From assembly GCA_910580105.1 (NCBI GenBank), contig CAJTWN010000012.1, positions 1-64,000 of the forward strand: DNA of 64,000 nucleotides, in the 5' to 3' direction. Under the pieces are notes generated by a model, which saw only the letters and a program-made list of their open reading frames with translations, was not told the DNA's origin and searched no databases. The position numbers and the translations under genes are program-made. The first letter of the stretch is position 1. Each line of letters opens with the position of its first letter. Source of the stretch: an uncultured Clostridia bacterium (GTDB taxonomy: Bacteria; Bacillota; Clostridia; Monoglobales; Monoglobaceae). Below are positions 50,815 to 60,197 of the stretch, one piece after another.

Positions 50815-50860
50815 ATTGTTACAATATGATGACATGATTGTAACACAATTGTAACATTGC
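50815..50860. promoter_or_regulatory. Triple TTGTAACA-type repeat upstream of the carboxypeptidase gene
   Basis: Within 45 nt there are ATTGTTACAAT, GATTGTAACAC and AATTGTAACAT, three copies of one 8-mer in both orientations. They could be operator sites. The spacer from 50861 to 51144 has no supported gene. Confidence 0.35.
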
Positions 50861-51144
50861 TTATTTTAATACGAATTTTCTCATTTGTCAACCAAAATTG
50901 TATTTTTTTTGTAAAAAAGAGGATAATGAACAGAGCAAACTGCTGGAAAACAGAGCGTTTGTGTAAAATATGAATAAAATTTGAATGATGAAAAACAAAG
51001 AGATGGAAGAAAAACCAGGAATTTATTCTTTCTATAAAGATTTACGAAATAAAATGCGGAAATTGCCCGAAAAATCGTGGGTTTCTTTTCTAATATTGAC
51101 AAAAATCAGTGGGATTCTTTGTGCATTTTTTCTGGTAAATGAAA

Positions 51145-51173
51145 TAGACAACTGGAAAAATTTGTGATACAAT
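51145..51173 (+). promoter_or_regulatory. Promoter of the glg operon
   Basis: TAGACA (51145-51150) and TACAAT (51168-51173) have a 17-base spacer. The leader to glgB is about 80 nt, with an ATGGAGG site at the ATG 51259. Confidence 0.65.
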
Positions 51174-51258
51174 AAAGTTGGTCATTATATATAAAATATT
51201 CGACAACTATACATTTTTTTTGATATTTTTATACAAAACATCATGGAGGTAACTACAA

Positions 51259-53325
51259 ATGAGAAAAAATGAAAAACGACAGGCAGCGTTGAAAGAAACC
51301 TATATCGATGATGTTGCAATGTATTTGTTTAATGAAGGTGTGAACTATGAAAGTTATCGGGTTTTAGGCGCACATAAAAAAAAGGGGAAAAGCGGAAAAG
51401 ATGGCTATTTATTTGCCGTTTGGGCGCCGAATGCAAAATCTGTTTCTGTGGTCTGTGATCACAATGGATGGGACAGGAATCTGGGTCGGATGCACAAGCA
51501 TACACAGACGGGCATTTGGGAGGTTTTTCTGGAAGATATTGCAGAGGGAGAGAATTACAAGTTCAGTATTGAGACCTATACCGGCGATTTGTTAATGAAA
51601 GCAGATCCGTATGCTTTTTATTCGGAGGTAAGGCCGGCAAATGCGTCGGTCACCACGGATCTCTCGTATACCTGGAATGACCGGAGTTGGTGCGCGAATA
51701 GGGAAAAAACATCTCCATATGACCGGCCCATGAATATTTACGAGCTGCATTTTGGGTCATGGAAGACCCATGCAGACGGCAGTTATCTTACCTATCTGGA
51801 GATGGCGGATGAACTGATTCCCTATGTAAAAAAAATGGGCTATACCCATATTGAAATTATGCCGATTTGCGAATATCCTTTTGACGGCTCATGGGGTTAT
51901 CAGATCACCGGATATTACAGTGCCAACAGCAGATATGGAAAGCCGGTGGAATTGAAGGCGTTTATTGACGCATGCCATCAGCAGGGCATTGGTGTAATTA
52001 TGGACTGGGTTCCGGCACATTTTCCCCGGGATGCCCATGGACTGGCGCAATTTGACGGAACACCGCTGTTTGAACATCCGGACAGCCGCCGGGGAGAACA
52101 TAAGGAATGGGGGACGCTGGTCTTTGACTGGACAAAAACGGAAGTCTTTTCTTTTTTGATTTCAAATGCACTTTTCTGGCTGGGGGAGTATCATATGGAC
52201 GGCCTGCGGGTGGATGCGGTCTCCAGTATGCTTTATCTGGATTATAACCGGCAGAATGGTGAATGGCTGCCCAACAAATATGGCGGTAAAGAAAACTTAG
52301 AAGCGATTGATTTTCTTCAAAAACTTAATGTTGCTGTATTTGAGCGGTTCCCCAACACCCTGATGATCGCGGAAGAATCCACTGCATGGGGCGGCGTGAC
52401 GAAACCTGCCCATGAGGGGGGGCTTGGGTTTAACTTCAAATGGAATATGGGCTGGATGCACGATGTACTTGACTATATGTCAACAGACCCGTTATTCCGA
52501 AAAGGAAATCATAATAAACTCACCTTTCCGATGATGTATGCTTTTGCAGAAAACTATATCCTGGCACTGTCTCATGATGAGGTTGTGCATGGAAAGCGGT
52601 CGCTGATTGATAAAATGTGGGGAACCTATGAAGAGAAGTTCCAGGAGCTTCGCCTTCTTTATATGTTCATGACGGCACATCCGGGGAAGAAACTGCTTTT
52701 TATGGGCGGCGAATTCGGCCAGTTTGTGGAGTGGCGGTTTGCGGAGCAATTGGATTGGCAGCTGGAAGCCTATGATACACACAGGCAGATGTGGAAATTC
52801 TCTGAGGATTTGAACCATTTTTATTTGGCGCATCCTTCTTTCTTTGAAATTGAGCGGGAGCTTGGAGGGGAATGGAAGGGATTTCTGTGGCTGAATGCAG
52901 AGGATGCCGAAAATTCGGTATTGGCGTTTCAGCGCTGTGATCAAAAAGGGAAAGAGAAAATTGCCGTTGTTTTGAATTTTACGCCGGTAGAACGGAAAAA
53001 ATATATACTTGGGGTTCCTTTATATGGAGAATATGAAGTTATCCTGACGTCAAACGGAAAGTTGTATGGAGGAGACGGCAAAGGCAGCAAAAAATGCAAA
53101 ACGCGGAAGAAAGCCCATGGACAGTTTGCATATTCTATTACACTGGATCTTCCGCCGCTGACCGGCTTTTATCTGAAGTTTACGCCTCTGCCTGAACCGG
53201 TGGGGAGTGCTGGAAAAAAGGCCGCATCTGGCAAGGGAAAAACAGCCGGAAAAATAGCTGATAAAGAAGTGAACGCGGAAACCGGGAAGAAAACCCTTTC
53301 AAATGACGGAACTGCGTCCGCATAG
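51259..53325 (+). CDS. glgB: 1,4-alpha-glucan branching enzyme
   Basis: GlgB makes alpha-1,6 branches in glycogen. The 688-residue protein has an N-terminal CBM48 (about 25-130) and a GH13 barrel. Catalytic residues are in GLRVDAVSSML (nucleophile Asp), MIAEESTAW (Glu) and LSHDEVVH (Asp). A C-terminal all-beta domain ends near residue 640. It then has a Lys/Ala/Gly-rich tail of about 45 residues not typical of the family. It heads the operon with glgC, glgD and glgA. Confidence 0.97.
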   Translation: MRKNEKRQAALKETYIDDVAMYLFNEGVNYESYRVLGAHKKKGKSGKDGYLFAVWAPNAKSVSVVCDHNGWDRNLGRMHKHTQTGIWEVFLEDIAEGENYKFSIETYTGDLLMKADPYAFYSEVRPANASVTTDLSYTWNDRSWCANREKTSPYDRPMNIYELHFGSWKTHADGSYLTYLEMADELIPYVKKMGYTHIEIMPICEYPFDGSWGYQITGYYSANSRYGKPVELKAFIDACHQQGIGVIMDWVPAHFPRDAHGLAQFDGTPLFEHPDSRRGEHKEWGTLVFDWTKTEVFSFLISNALFWLGEYHMDGLRVDAVSSMLYLDYNRQNGEWLPNKYGGKENLEAIDFLQKLNVAVFERFPNTLMIAEESTAWGGVTKPAHEGGLGFNFKWNMGWMHDVLDYMSTDPLFRKGNHNKLTFPMMYAFAENYILALSHDEVVHGKRSLIDKMWGTYEEKFQELRLLYMFMTAHPGKKLLFMGGEFGQFVEWRFAEQLDWQLEAYDTHRQMWKFSEDLNHFYLAHPSFFEIERELGGEWKGFLWLNAEDAENSVLAFQRCDQKGKEKIAVVLNFTPVERKKYILGVPLYGEYEVILTSNGKLYGGDGKGSKKCKTRKKAHGQFAYSITLDLPPLTGFYLKFTPLPEPVGSAGKKAASGKGKTAGKIADKEVNAETGKKTLSNDGTASA

Positions 53326-53400
53326 GGACAGAGAAAGAAGCATAAAGATAATAGACGTATACTGTTAAGAGAACAGATGACATACAGGAGGTAAATGCAA

Positions 53401-54624
53401 ATGAAAGCAAAAGAATGTGTTGCGATGATACTCGCAGGAGGGCAGGGAAGCCGGCTGGGTATTCTTACAAAAAATGTGGCCAAGCCTGCGGTTCCTTTTG
53501 GTGGGAAATACAGGATTATTGATTTTCCCCTCAGCAATTGTGCCCATTCGGGAATTGATACCGTCGGCGTACTTACACAGTATCAGCCGCTGGAACTGAA
53601 CACATATATCGGAAGCGGGCAGCCATGGGATTTGGATCGGAGCAGCGGAGGCGTATATGTTCTTCCTCCTTATACTTCGGCTGAAAAGGGGGAATGGTAT
53701 AAGGGGACAGCGAATGCCATCTATCAGAACATGAGTTTTATTGCACAGTTTAAACCCAAATATGTGGTCATTCTTTCCGGTGACCATATTTATAAGATGG
53801 ATTATAACAAGATGGTGCAGCAGCATAAAAAGACAGGTGCAGACGCGACCATTGCAGTTATTGAAGTGCCATGGGATGAAGCATCCCGGTTTGGGATTAT
53901 GAATACAGATGCAGAATTGAATATTGTGGAATTTGAAGAGAAACCGGCGGAACCAAAAAGCAACCTTGCCTCGATGGGCGTATATTGCTTCAGCTGGGAG
54001 GTTCTTCGGAAATACCTGATCGAAGACGAAAATGATCCGGATTCTGACAACGACTTTGGAAAGAATATTATCCCGAAAATGTTGGGAGATGGGCTTAAAC
54101 TGGCGGCACATCGGTTTGACGGATACTGGAAGGATGTGGGGACCATTCAGAGTCTTTGGGAAGCGAATATGGAACTATTGGATGATGAGGCCGGGTTCCG
54201 GCTGGCGGATGACGATTGGAAATTCTATAGCAGAAATCCAATTAAGCCGCCCCATTATATAGCGCCGGAAGCAAAACTTAAAAATTGCTACATAACAGAA
54301 GGCTGTGAAATTTATGGAGAGGTGGAGCATTCTGTTATTTTTGAAGGCGTTACAGTTGAAGAGGGTGCAAAGATCAAAGATTCTATCATCTTCCCCGGAG
54401 CTGTAATAAAGAAGGACGCAATTATTACAAAAGCTATGATTGGCACCAATACAGAGATTGGCGTGGATGCAACAATTGGATCAACGGATGATAGTGCTGA
54501 TATGAAATGGGTCAATGAGAAGATTTGTTCGGATGATATTACCCTGATCGGGCCGGAAATCAAAGTGGCCGATGAAGTGAAAATTGCCGTCAATTCCATG
54601 GTAACAGAAGACATTCACGGTTAG
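53401..54624 (+). CDS. glgC: Glucose-1-phosphate adenylyltransferase, catalytic subunit
   Basis: GlgC makes ADP-glucose, the committed step of glycogen synthesis. The 407-residue protein has the glycine-rich loop LAGGQGSRLGILT and the substrate motif GKYRIIDFPLSN. The left-handed beta-helix tail follows. The ATG at 53401 is preferred, because AGGAGG lies nine bases before it; an ATG at 53395 is too close. It acts with glgD, its non-catalytic partner. Confidence 0.97.
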   Translation: MKAKECVAMILAGGQGSRLGILTKNVAKPAVPFGGKYRIIDFPLSNCAHSGIDTVGVLTQYQPLELNTYIGSGQPWDLDRSSGGVYVLPPYTSAEKGEWYKGTANAIYQNMSFIAQFKPKYVVILSGDHIYKMDYNKMVQQHKKTGADATIAVIEVPWDEASRFGIMNTDAELNIVEFEEKPAEPKSNLASMGVYCFSWEVLRKYLIEDENDPDSDNDFGKNIIPKMLGDGLKLAAHRFDGYWKDVGTIQSLWEANMELLDDEAGFRLADDDWKFYSRNPIKPPHYIAPEAKLKNCYITEGCEIYGEVEHSVIFEGVTVEEGAKIKDSIIFPGAVIKKDAIITKAMIGTNTEIGVDATIGSTDDSADMKWVNEKICSDDITLIGPEIKVADEVKIAVNSMVTEDIHG

Positions 54625-54647
54625 AGAAAGAAAAGAGGTACAAGAAA

Positions 54648-55781
54648 ATGAAATATGATATGTTGGGTCTGATCTTTGCAGAGAACCCGGAAGCAAAACT
54701 TGGAGAATTGACCAGTGTACGCGCGCTGGCGGCTGTGCCTGCGGGCGGAAGATACCGGATAATTGATTTTATGCTGTCCAATATGGTGAATTCAGCGGTG
54801 ACCAATGTGGGGCTGACAACACCTTATAATTATCAATCCCTGACTGACCATTTGGGCACAGGAAAGGACTGGGATTTGGATCGTAAGGAGGATGGACTGT
54901 TCATACTTCCACCAAAGGAGACCGGCGAATCTTCGGCTGAAATGCTGGGCGGTGTTGATGTGATTAATGGGGTGATGCATTACCTCACCAAAAGTAAGAT
55001 GGAATATGCCGTGGTGGTGGATTGTAACACCATTTGCAATATAAAATTTAATGATGCCTATAAGTTCCATATGGAACAGGGGGCAGATATTACGCTGATC
55101 TATACAAAATCACCGAAATTAGATGCAAAAGAAGTGAAGCGGAACATATTTTTGGATATTGATGAAGAGTCAAAAGTAATTACTGACCTGCATGTTTATC
55201 CTACAAAACAAAAAACGGATAATGTGTATATGCACATGTTTATCATCAGAAAGGAATTGTTAATGGATTTGGTAGAGGATGCCGTAGCCCATGGAAAACA
55301 TCAGATTTCCAAAGACATCTTCCTTCCGGCAATGCAGAACTTTAAACTGTGCGGATATGAGTTCTGTGGATATAAAAAGAAGATAGACAACATTCAGTCC
55401 TATTTTGACTTTAATATGGATCTGCTGCAAAAAGATGTCCGGGATGAGTTGTTTGGTATTACAAGTAATAATCCTATTTATACAAAAATAAAAGATACGG
55501 TTCCGGCGAAATATGGAAAGAATGCGGAAGTTTCCGGTTCTTTTGTGGCAGATGGATGTATCATTGAGGGAACTGTTCGCAACAGCATCCTATTCCGTGG
55601 TGTGCATGTGGGAAAAGGGGCAGTGGTAGAAAATTGTATTTTGATGCAGAATGCAGAAGTATTGGATAACTGTCTGACAGAAAATGTGATTTTTGACAAA
55701 GAGGTTGTGCTGCGAAGCGGTAAAAAGCTGGTTGGGCAGGCAACCTATCCTATGGTGATTGGAAAAGGAACGGTCATCTGA
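54648..55781 (+). CDS. glgD: Glucose-1-phosphate adenylyltransferase regulatory subunit
   Basis: GlgD is a paralogue of GlgC that modulates activity in the GlgC-GlgD complex of Firmicutes. The 377-residue product keeps the GGRYRIIDFMLSN motif but has lost the GGQGSRLG loop (it reads ENPEAKLGELTS), so it is not expected to be catalytic. The beta-helix end is present. The glgC-glgD spacing of 23 nt and a GAGGT site support one operon. Confidence 0.95.
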   Translation: MKYDMLGLIFAENPEAKLGELTSVRALAAVPAGGRYRIIDFMLSNMVNSAVTNVGLTTPYNYQSLTDHLGTGKDWDLDRKEDGLFILPPKETGESSAEMLGGVDVINGVMHYLTKSKMEYAVVVDCNTICNIKFNDAYKFHMEQGADITLIYTKSPKLDAKEVKRNIFLDIDEESKVITDLHVYPTKQKTDNVYMHMFIIRKELLMDLVEDAVAHGKHQISKDIFLPAMQNFKLCGYEFCGYKKKIDNIQSYFDFNMDLLQKDVRDELFGITSNNPIYTKIKDTVPAKYGKNAEVSGSFVADGCIIEGTVRNSILFRGVHVGKGAVVENCILMQNAEVLDNCLTENVIFDKEVVLRSGKKLVGQATYPMVIGKGTVI

Positions 55782-55850
55782 TCCGGGCAGAAAATTATGA
55801 GACTTTCTTTATCTATATAAATTAAACCCATCATATACAAAGGAAAGGAT

Positions 55851-57296
55851 GTGCAGAAATTGAGTAAAATTTTAATGTGTTCATCAGAGGTTGCGCCGTT
55901 TGCGAAAACAGGCGGGCTTGGCGATGTTGTTGGTGCGCTGCCGCAGGCGCTTACCAGACTGGGTCACGACGTCCGTGTGATTTTGCCAAAATACGGATGT
56001 GTGCCGGAGGAATATAAACAACAGCTGCAATTTAAATTTTTTATCTATGTTCCTTTGGGCTGGAGAAGGAAATACTGCGGTGTCTTTGAACTGGTAAAAG
56101 ACGGAGTAACCTATTATTTTATTGACAACGAATATTATTTCGGCGATCCATACCTGTATAAATGGAATGATTTAGAACGGTTTGCCTTTTTTGACAAGGC
56201 GTGTTTAGAGATTCTCCGTCATCTGGATTATAGGCCGGATATTCTCCATTGTCATGACTGGCAGACCGGAATGATTCCGGTACTGCTCAATGCCTATTTT
56301 GTACGGGATACGTTTTATCAGGGAATGAAAACGGTCTTTACCATCCATAACCTTCGCTATCAGGGGATATATTCAATGGACATTGTGGCAGACTTTTTCT
56401 CTTTGGATAAAAGCTTTTTTACAGAGGATAAACTGGAATTTCATGGCTGTGCAAATTTGTTAAAAGGCGGAATTGTCTATTCAGATTATGTAACAACGGT
56501 CAGCCCAACCTATGCAGAAGAGATTAAGACGCCGCTGGGCGGTGAAAAACTAGATGGTTTGCTCTCTGCGCGGGGACAGTCGCTGTATGGAATTTTGAAT
56601 GGCATTGACTATGGAGAATACAATCCGAAAGCTGACCGGTATCTCTATGAAAATTATGATCTGCGCAATGTCTTTTCCAAAAAGAAGGAAAATAAAATGC
56701 AGCTGCAAAAACAGTTGGGATTGCCTGTTGACGGGGAAAAAGCGATGATTGGCGTGGTTTCCAGACTGGTAGATCAAAAGGGATTTGATATTATAGCAGA
56801 AGCGATGCCGGATCTGATGGGTATGGATTTGCAGTTGGTGGTCATCGGAACCGGAGATGCAAAGTATGAAAATATGTTCCGGCATTATGCGTGGCAGCAT
56901 CCGGAAAAGGTCTCGGCAAACATTACGTTCAGCAATGATTTGGCGCATAAAATTTATGCGGCATCTGATTTGTTTCTCATGCCTTCGATGTTTGAACCCT
57001 GCGGCCTCAGTCAGATGATTGCCCTTGCCTATGGGACCATTCCGATTGTCCGGGAAACCGGCGGCCTCAAAGATACCATCCAGCCATACAATGAATATAC
57101 AGGAGAAGGAAACGGGTTTAGTTTTTATCCCTATTCTGCTCATGATATGGTCTTTACGATCCAGCATGCCCTGGTTCTTTTCGGGGACAAAGAAAATGTC
57201 TGGAACCCATTGGTTAAAAAGGCGATGAAACAAGACTTTTCCTGGGATGCTTCGGCTCAGAAATACAGTGATTTGTATGCGCAGTTGCTGGGATAA
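55851..57296 (+). CDS. glgA: Glycogen synthase (ADP-glucose)
   Basis: GlgA extends alpha-1,4-glucan from ADP-glucose. The 481-residue GT5 enzyme has the substrate loop KTGGLGDVVGALPQAL near residues 20-35. It also has DWQTGMIP, EPCGLSQMIALAYG and RETGGLKDT, all family motifs. The start is GTG at 55851 or TTG at 55860; both follow AAAGGA. It ends the glgBCDA operon. Confidence 0.97.
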   Translation: MQKLSKILMCSSEVAPFAKTGGLGDVVGALPQALTRLGHDVRVILPKYGCVPEEYKQQLQFKFFIYVPLGWRRKYCGVFELVKDGVTYYFIDNEYYFGDPYLYKWNDLERFAFFDKACLEILRHLDYRPDILHCHDWQTGMIPVLLNAYFVRDTFYQGMKTVFTIHNLRYQGIYSMDIVADFFSLDKSFFTEDKLEFHGCANLLKGGIVYSDYVTTVSPTYAEEIKTPLGGEKLDGLLSARGQSLYGILNGIDYGEYNPKADRYLYENYDLRNVFSKKKENKMQLQKQLGLPVDGEKAMIGVVSRLVDQKGFDIIAEAMPDLMGMDLQLVVIGTGDAKYENMFRHYAWQHPEKVSANITFSNDLAHKIYAASDLFLMPSMFEPCGLSQMIALAYGTIPIVRETGGLKDTIQPYNEYTGEGNGFSFYPYSAHDMVFTIQHALVLFGDKENVWNPLVKKAMKQDFSWDASAQKYSDLYAQLLG

Positions 57297-57311
57297 TAGA
57301 ATGAATCAAAA

Positions 57312-57350
57312 AATGCGGAAGACGGTTGCGTTTTCCGTATTTTTTTATTT
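57312..57350 (+). terminator. Terminator after glgA
   Basis: AATGCGGAAGACG (57312-57324) pairs completely, allowing G-T, with CGTTTTCCGTATT (57329-57341) around GTTG, and is followed by TTTTTATTT. So glgP is transcribed separately. Confidence 0.9.
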
Positions 57351-57435
57351 TCCGGCACCTTTAACAGGCCTGAAGAAGAAATTTTTTAATCAATTTAAGA
57401 TTTTGTGCATATTATCCATATATTGGAGGTGAAAA

Positions 57436-57510
57436 TTGGGCAGAATATGCTTTGTAATGTTATTTTTAGAAAAAAAACCTTGCGAATACTGCGGTTTTGC
57501 GGTAAAATAG
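57436..57510 (+). CDS. Small ORF 1 upstream of glgP (candidate leader peptide)
   Basis: A 24-codon frame starts with TTG six bases after GGAGG, an excellent site, and reads GRICFVMLFLEKKPCEYCGF. It has a CxxC pair. Function unknown. It may be a chance ORF, but ribosome-site quality is as good as any real gene here. Confidence 0.35.
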   Translation: MGRICFVMLFLEKKPCEYCGFAVK

Positions 57511-57533
57511 AACTATGTGTCCGGAGGGATAAA

Positions 57534-57656
57534 ATGGAAGGACTGCTATGCCCGAAATTTTGCCTTTTTGACACAGCATCGGAAAGGATGGATAAAAAGA
57601 ATGGCAATATTAAAAAAGGAGAATTCCGAATACAACAGGAAAAAAGCCTTCGTTAA
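57534..57656 (+). CDS. Small ORF 2 overlapping the glgP start
   Basis: A 40-codon frame starts with ATG five bases after GGAGGG and reads EGLLCPKFCLFDTASERMDK, ending in a basic tail. It overlaps the first 56 nt of glgP in another frame. The glgP start itself has only a distant purine site, so translation of this ORF could couple to glgP. Function unknown. Confidence 0.4.
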   Translation: MEGLLCPKFCLFDTASERMDKKNGNIKKGEFRIQQEKSLR

Positions 57657-60063
57657 GGATGAAATCACTGGGAAGGTGCGAAGATATTTTGGAAAAACTG
57701 TTGAAAAAGCAACGGTACGGGAAATTTATCAGGCGGTTGCCTTTACCATTCGCGATGAAATTATGGAGAAGTACGTCAGCTATAAAGAAGCGGTTGACAG
57801 TAAGCCCATAAAAGAACTTTATTATCTCTCTTTTGAATTTTTGATGGGCCGTGCAATGGGAAACAATCTGATGAATATTATGGAAACAGATGTGTACCGG
57901 GACGCCCTTGCAGAGCTGAATGTCAGCCTTGAAGATGTGGAAGAAGTGGAAAATGACGCCGGCCTTGGAAATGGCGGATTGGGCCGTCTTGCCGCCTGCT
58001 TTTTGGATTCGCTGACCAACCTGGAGCTTCCTGCATATGGATGTGGGATTCGTTATGAGTATGGGTTGTTCAAACAGAAAATTGTGGACGGATACCAGAT
58101 TGAGATGCCGGATCCGTGGCTGCAAAGCGGCAACGTATGGGACATCGCCCGGCCGGAGGATGCAAAGGAAGTCCATTTTGGAGGAAGAATTGAACAGTAT
58201 TTTGACCCGGATGGCCGGATGCGGTTCAAGCATGTGGATTATAATACCGTTATTGCAGAGCCGTATGATATGCCGATTACCGGATTTGATGCAAAAACTG
58301 TAAATACGCTCCGTCTCTGGAAGGCAGTATCACCGGAAGTGATCGATATGAGCGAGTTTAACCGCGGTGAATATGCCAAAGCCATGGAGAATAAGGAACT
58401 TGCCGAAGTAATTTCAAAAGTTCTTTATCCGGAAGATAATCATTATGAGGGAAAGCTTCTGCGTCTGAAACAGCAGTATTTCTTTGTTTCTGCCACCATT
58501 CAGTGGATCCTTGCAAAACATAAGCAAAAGAACCTTTCGCTGATGGAAATTCCTGAATATGTACAGATTCATATTAACGATACCCACCCGACCATCGCTA
58601 TTCCGGAACTGATGCGTATTTTGATGGATGAAGAAGGGTTGAGCTGGGAAGACGCCTGGGGAATTGTAGGCCGTACCTTTGCCTATACCAATCATACAAT
58701 TTTATGTGAAGCATTGGAAAAATGGCCGATGGAGATGGTGGATCACCTTCTTCCCCGTCTTGGTCAGATTATTCACGAGATTGACCGGCGGCAGAGGATA
58801 GACCTCTGGGAGCGGTTTCCCGGCGATCAGAATAAGATTGAGTATATGGCGGTTATTTCTCATGGACAGGTTAGTATGGCGAATTTGTGCCTTACGGCGT
58901 GCCACAGCATAAATGGTGTGGCGGCGCTTCATACGGAAATCCTGAAAAAAGAAACATTTAAGGATTATTACAGCATTTATCCCTATAAATTTAAAAATAT
59001 GACCAATGGGGTAACGTTCAGAAGATGGCTGTATAAAGCCAATCCGGAGTTATCCAGTCTCATCATTGATTCTATCGGTGATGGATGGATAAAGGATTAT
59101 ACGCAGTTGGAAAAGCTTGTACCCTTTGCGGATGACAATGTTTTCCGGGATAAATTTGCAGAGATTAAGGTTCGCAATAAAGAGAAACTTGCGGATTATA
59201 TTCAAAAGTATAACGCTATCACAGTGGATCCCCATTCCCTGTTTGATGTGCAAATTAAGAGGCTGCACGAATACAAGCGGCAGCTGCTTAAGACACTGGA
59301 AATTATCTATCGTTATCAGAAACTGATGAACGATCCGGATAATGCCTGCAAGCTGCCTACTACCTATATTTTTGCCGCAAAAGCGGCGCCGGGTTATCAT
59401 ATGGCAAAGCTGATAATCAAGTTTATCAACAATGTGGCAAAAGTGGTGAATAACGATCCGCGGACAAATGGGATTCTGAAGGTGGTATTTATTGAAAATT
59501 ACAGTGTTTCCATTGCAGAAAAAATTGTCGCGGCCGCAAATTTGAGTGAACAGATTTCCACGGCCAGCAAGGAAGCATCCGGAACCGGGAATATGAAACT
59601 GATGCTGAACGGCGCCTTGACAATCGGCACCATGGATGGCGCCAATGTGGAGATCAGAGAACAGGTTGGGGATGATAACATCTTTATCTTTGGTCTGTCC
59701 TCACAGGAAGTGCTGAATATCTATGCACGGAATCATTCGCCCAGCCCGGAAATCTACGCCACCAATCCGGTTGTCAAAAGTGTTGTGGATACATTAATTG
59801 ACGGCACCTTTTCGGATGGCGACCGGAATATGTTTTATGACCTTTATAAGTCTTTGGTAATTGGATTTAATGGATTTGCAGATAACTATCTTTTGCTTCC
59901 GGATTTTGAATCCTATCTTCGGGCAAACCAGGAAGTTGCCGCAAAATTTGAAGATAAAGAGGCATGGATCCGTTCTGCGGTGCTGAACACGGCCCGGGCC
60001 GGGTTCTTCTCCAGTGACCGGACAATTGAAGATTATAACCGTGAGATATGGCATTTAAGATAG
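57601..60063 (+). CDS. glgP: Glycogen phosphorylase
   Basis: GlgP releases glucose 1-phosphate from glycogen. The 820-residue GT35 enzyme has the PLP-lysine motif EASGTGNMKLMLNGALT and the family motif DHSNAE-like N-terminal ENDAGLGNGGLGRLAACFLDS. Others are RIDVQIKRLHEYKRQ-type DVQIKRLHEYKRQ and the C-terminal SDRTIEDYN. The start at 57601 gives the normal N-terminus; the frame is open 28 codons upstream. It is separated from glgBCDA by a terminator. Confidence 0.97.
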   Translation: MAILKKENSEYNRKKAFVKDEITGKVRRYFGKTVEKATVREIYQAVAFTIRDEIMEKYVSYKEAVDSKPIKELYYLSFEFLMGRAMGNNLMNIMETDVYRDALAELNVSLEDVEEVENDAGLGNGGLGRLAACFLDSLTNLELPAYGCGIRYEYGLFKQKIVDGYQIEMPDPWLQSGNVWDIARPEDAKEVHFGGRIEQYFDPDGRMRFKHVDYNTVIAEPYDMPITGFDAKTVNTLRLWKAVSPEVIDMSEFNRGEYAKAMENKELAEVISKVLYPEDNHYEGKLLRLKQQYFFVSATIQWILAKHKQKNLSLMEIPEYVQIHINDTHPTIAIPELMRILMDEEGLSWEDAWGIVGRTFAYTNHTILCEALEKWPMEMVDHLLPRLGQIIHEIDRRQRIDLWERFPGDQNKIEYMAVISHGQVSMANLCLTACHSINGVAALHTEILKKETFKDYYSIYPYKFKNMTNGVTFRRWLYKANPELSSLIIDSIGDGWIKDYTQLEKLVPFADDNVFRDKFAEIKVRNKEKLADYIQKYNAITVDPHSLFDVQIKRLHEYKRQLLKTLEIIYRYQKLMNDPDNACKLPTTYIFAAKAAPGYHMAKLIIKFINNVAKVVNNDPRTNGILKVVFIENYSVSIAEKIVAAANLSEQISTASKEASGTGNMKLMLNGALTIGTMDGANVEIREQVGDDNIFIFGLSSQEVLNIYARNHSPSPEIYATNPVVKSVVDTLIDGTFSDGDRNMFYDLYKSLVIGFNGFADNYLLLPDFESYLRANQEVAAKFEDKEAWIRSAVLNTARAGFFSSDRTIEDYNREIWHLR

Positions 60064-60095
60064 ACCGAAGCATGGGTGTGTTTTGATGCGTATAG

Positions 60096-60135
60096 CTGTT
60101 TCCGCCTGTTATTTTAAAATAACAGGCGGAAACAG
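60096..60135 (+). terminator. 40-base perfect palindrome after glgP
   Basis: CTGTTTCCGCCTGTTATTTT is followed directly by its exact reverse complement, with no loop bases. It may terminate glgP, although a T-run is missing downstream. The long perfect symmetry is unusual. Confidence 0.6.
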
Positions 60136-60197
60136 AAGCAATGAAATTGAAAAAAATAAAAAATTATAATATTAAAAAGCAAATTTAGGAGGGTATT

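Noticed and set aside
50985..51167. 60-codon ORF with one hydrophobic stretch between the carboxypeptidase and glgB
   Set aside because: It has no ribosome site, and its end overlaps the spacer of the glgB promoter. Kept as unsupported.
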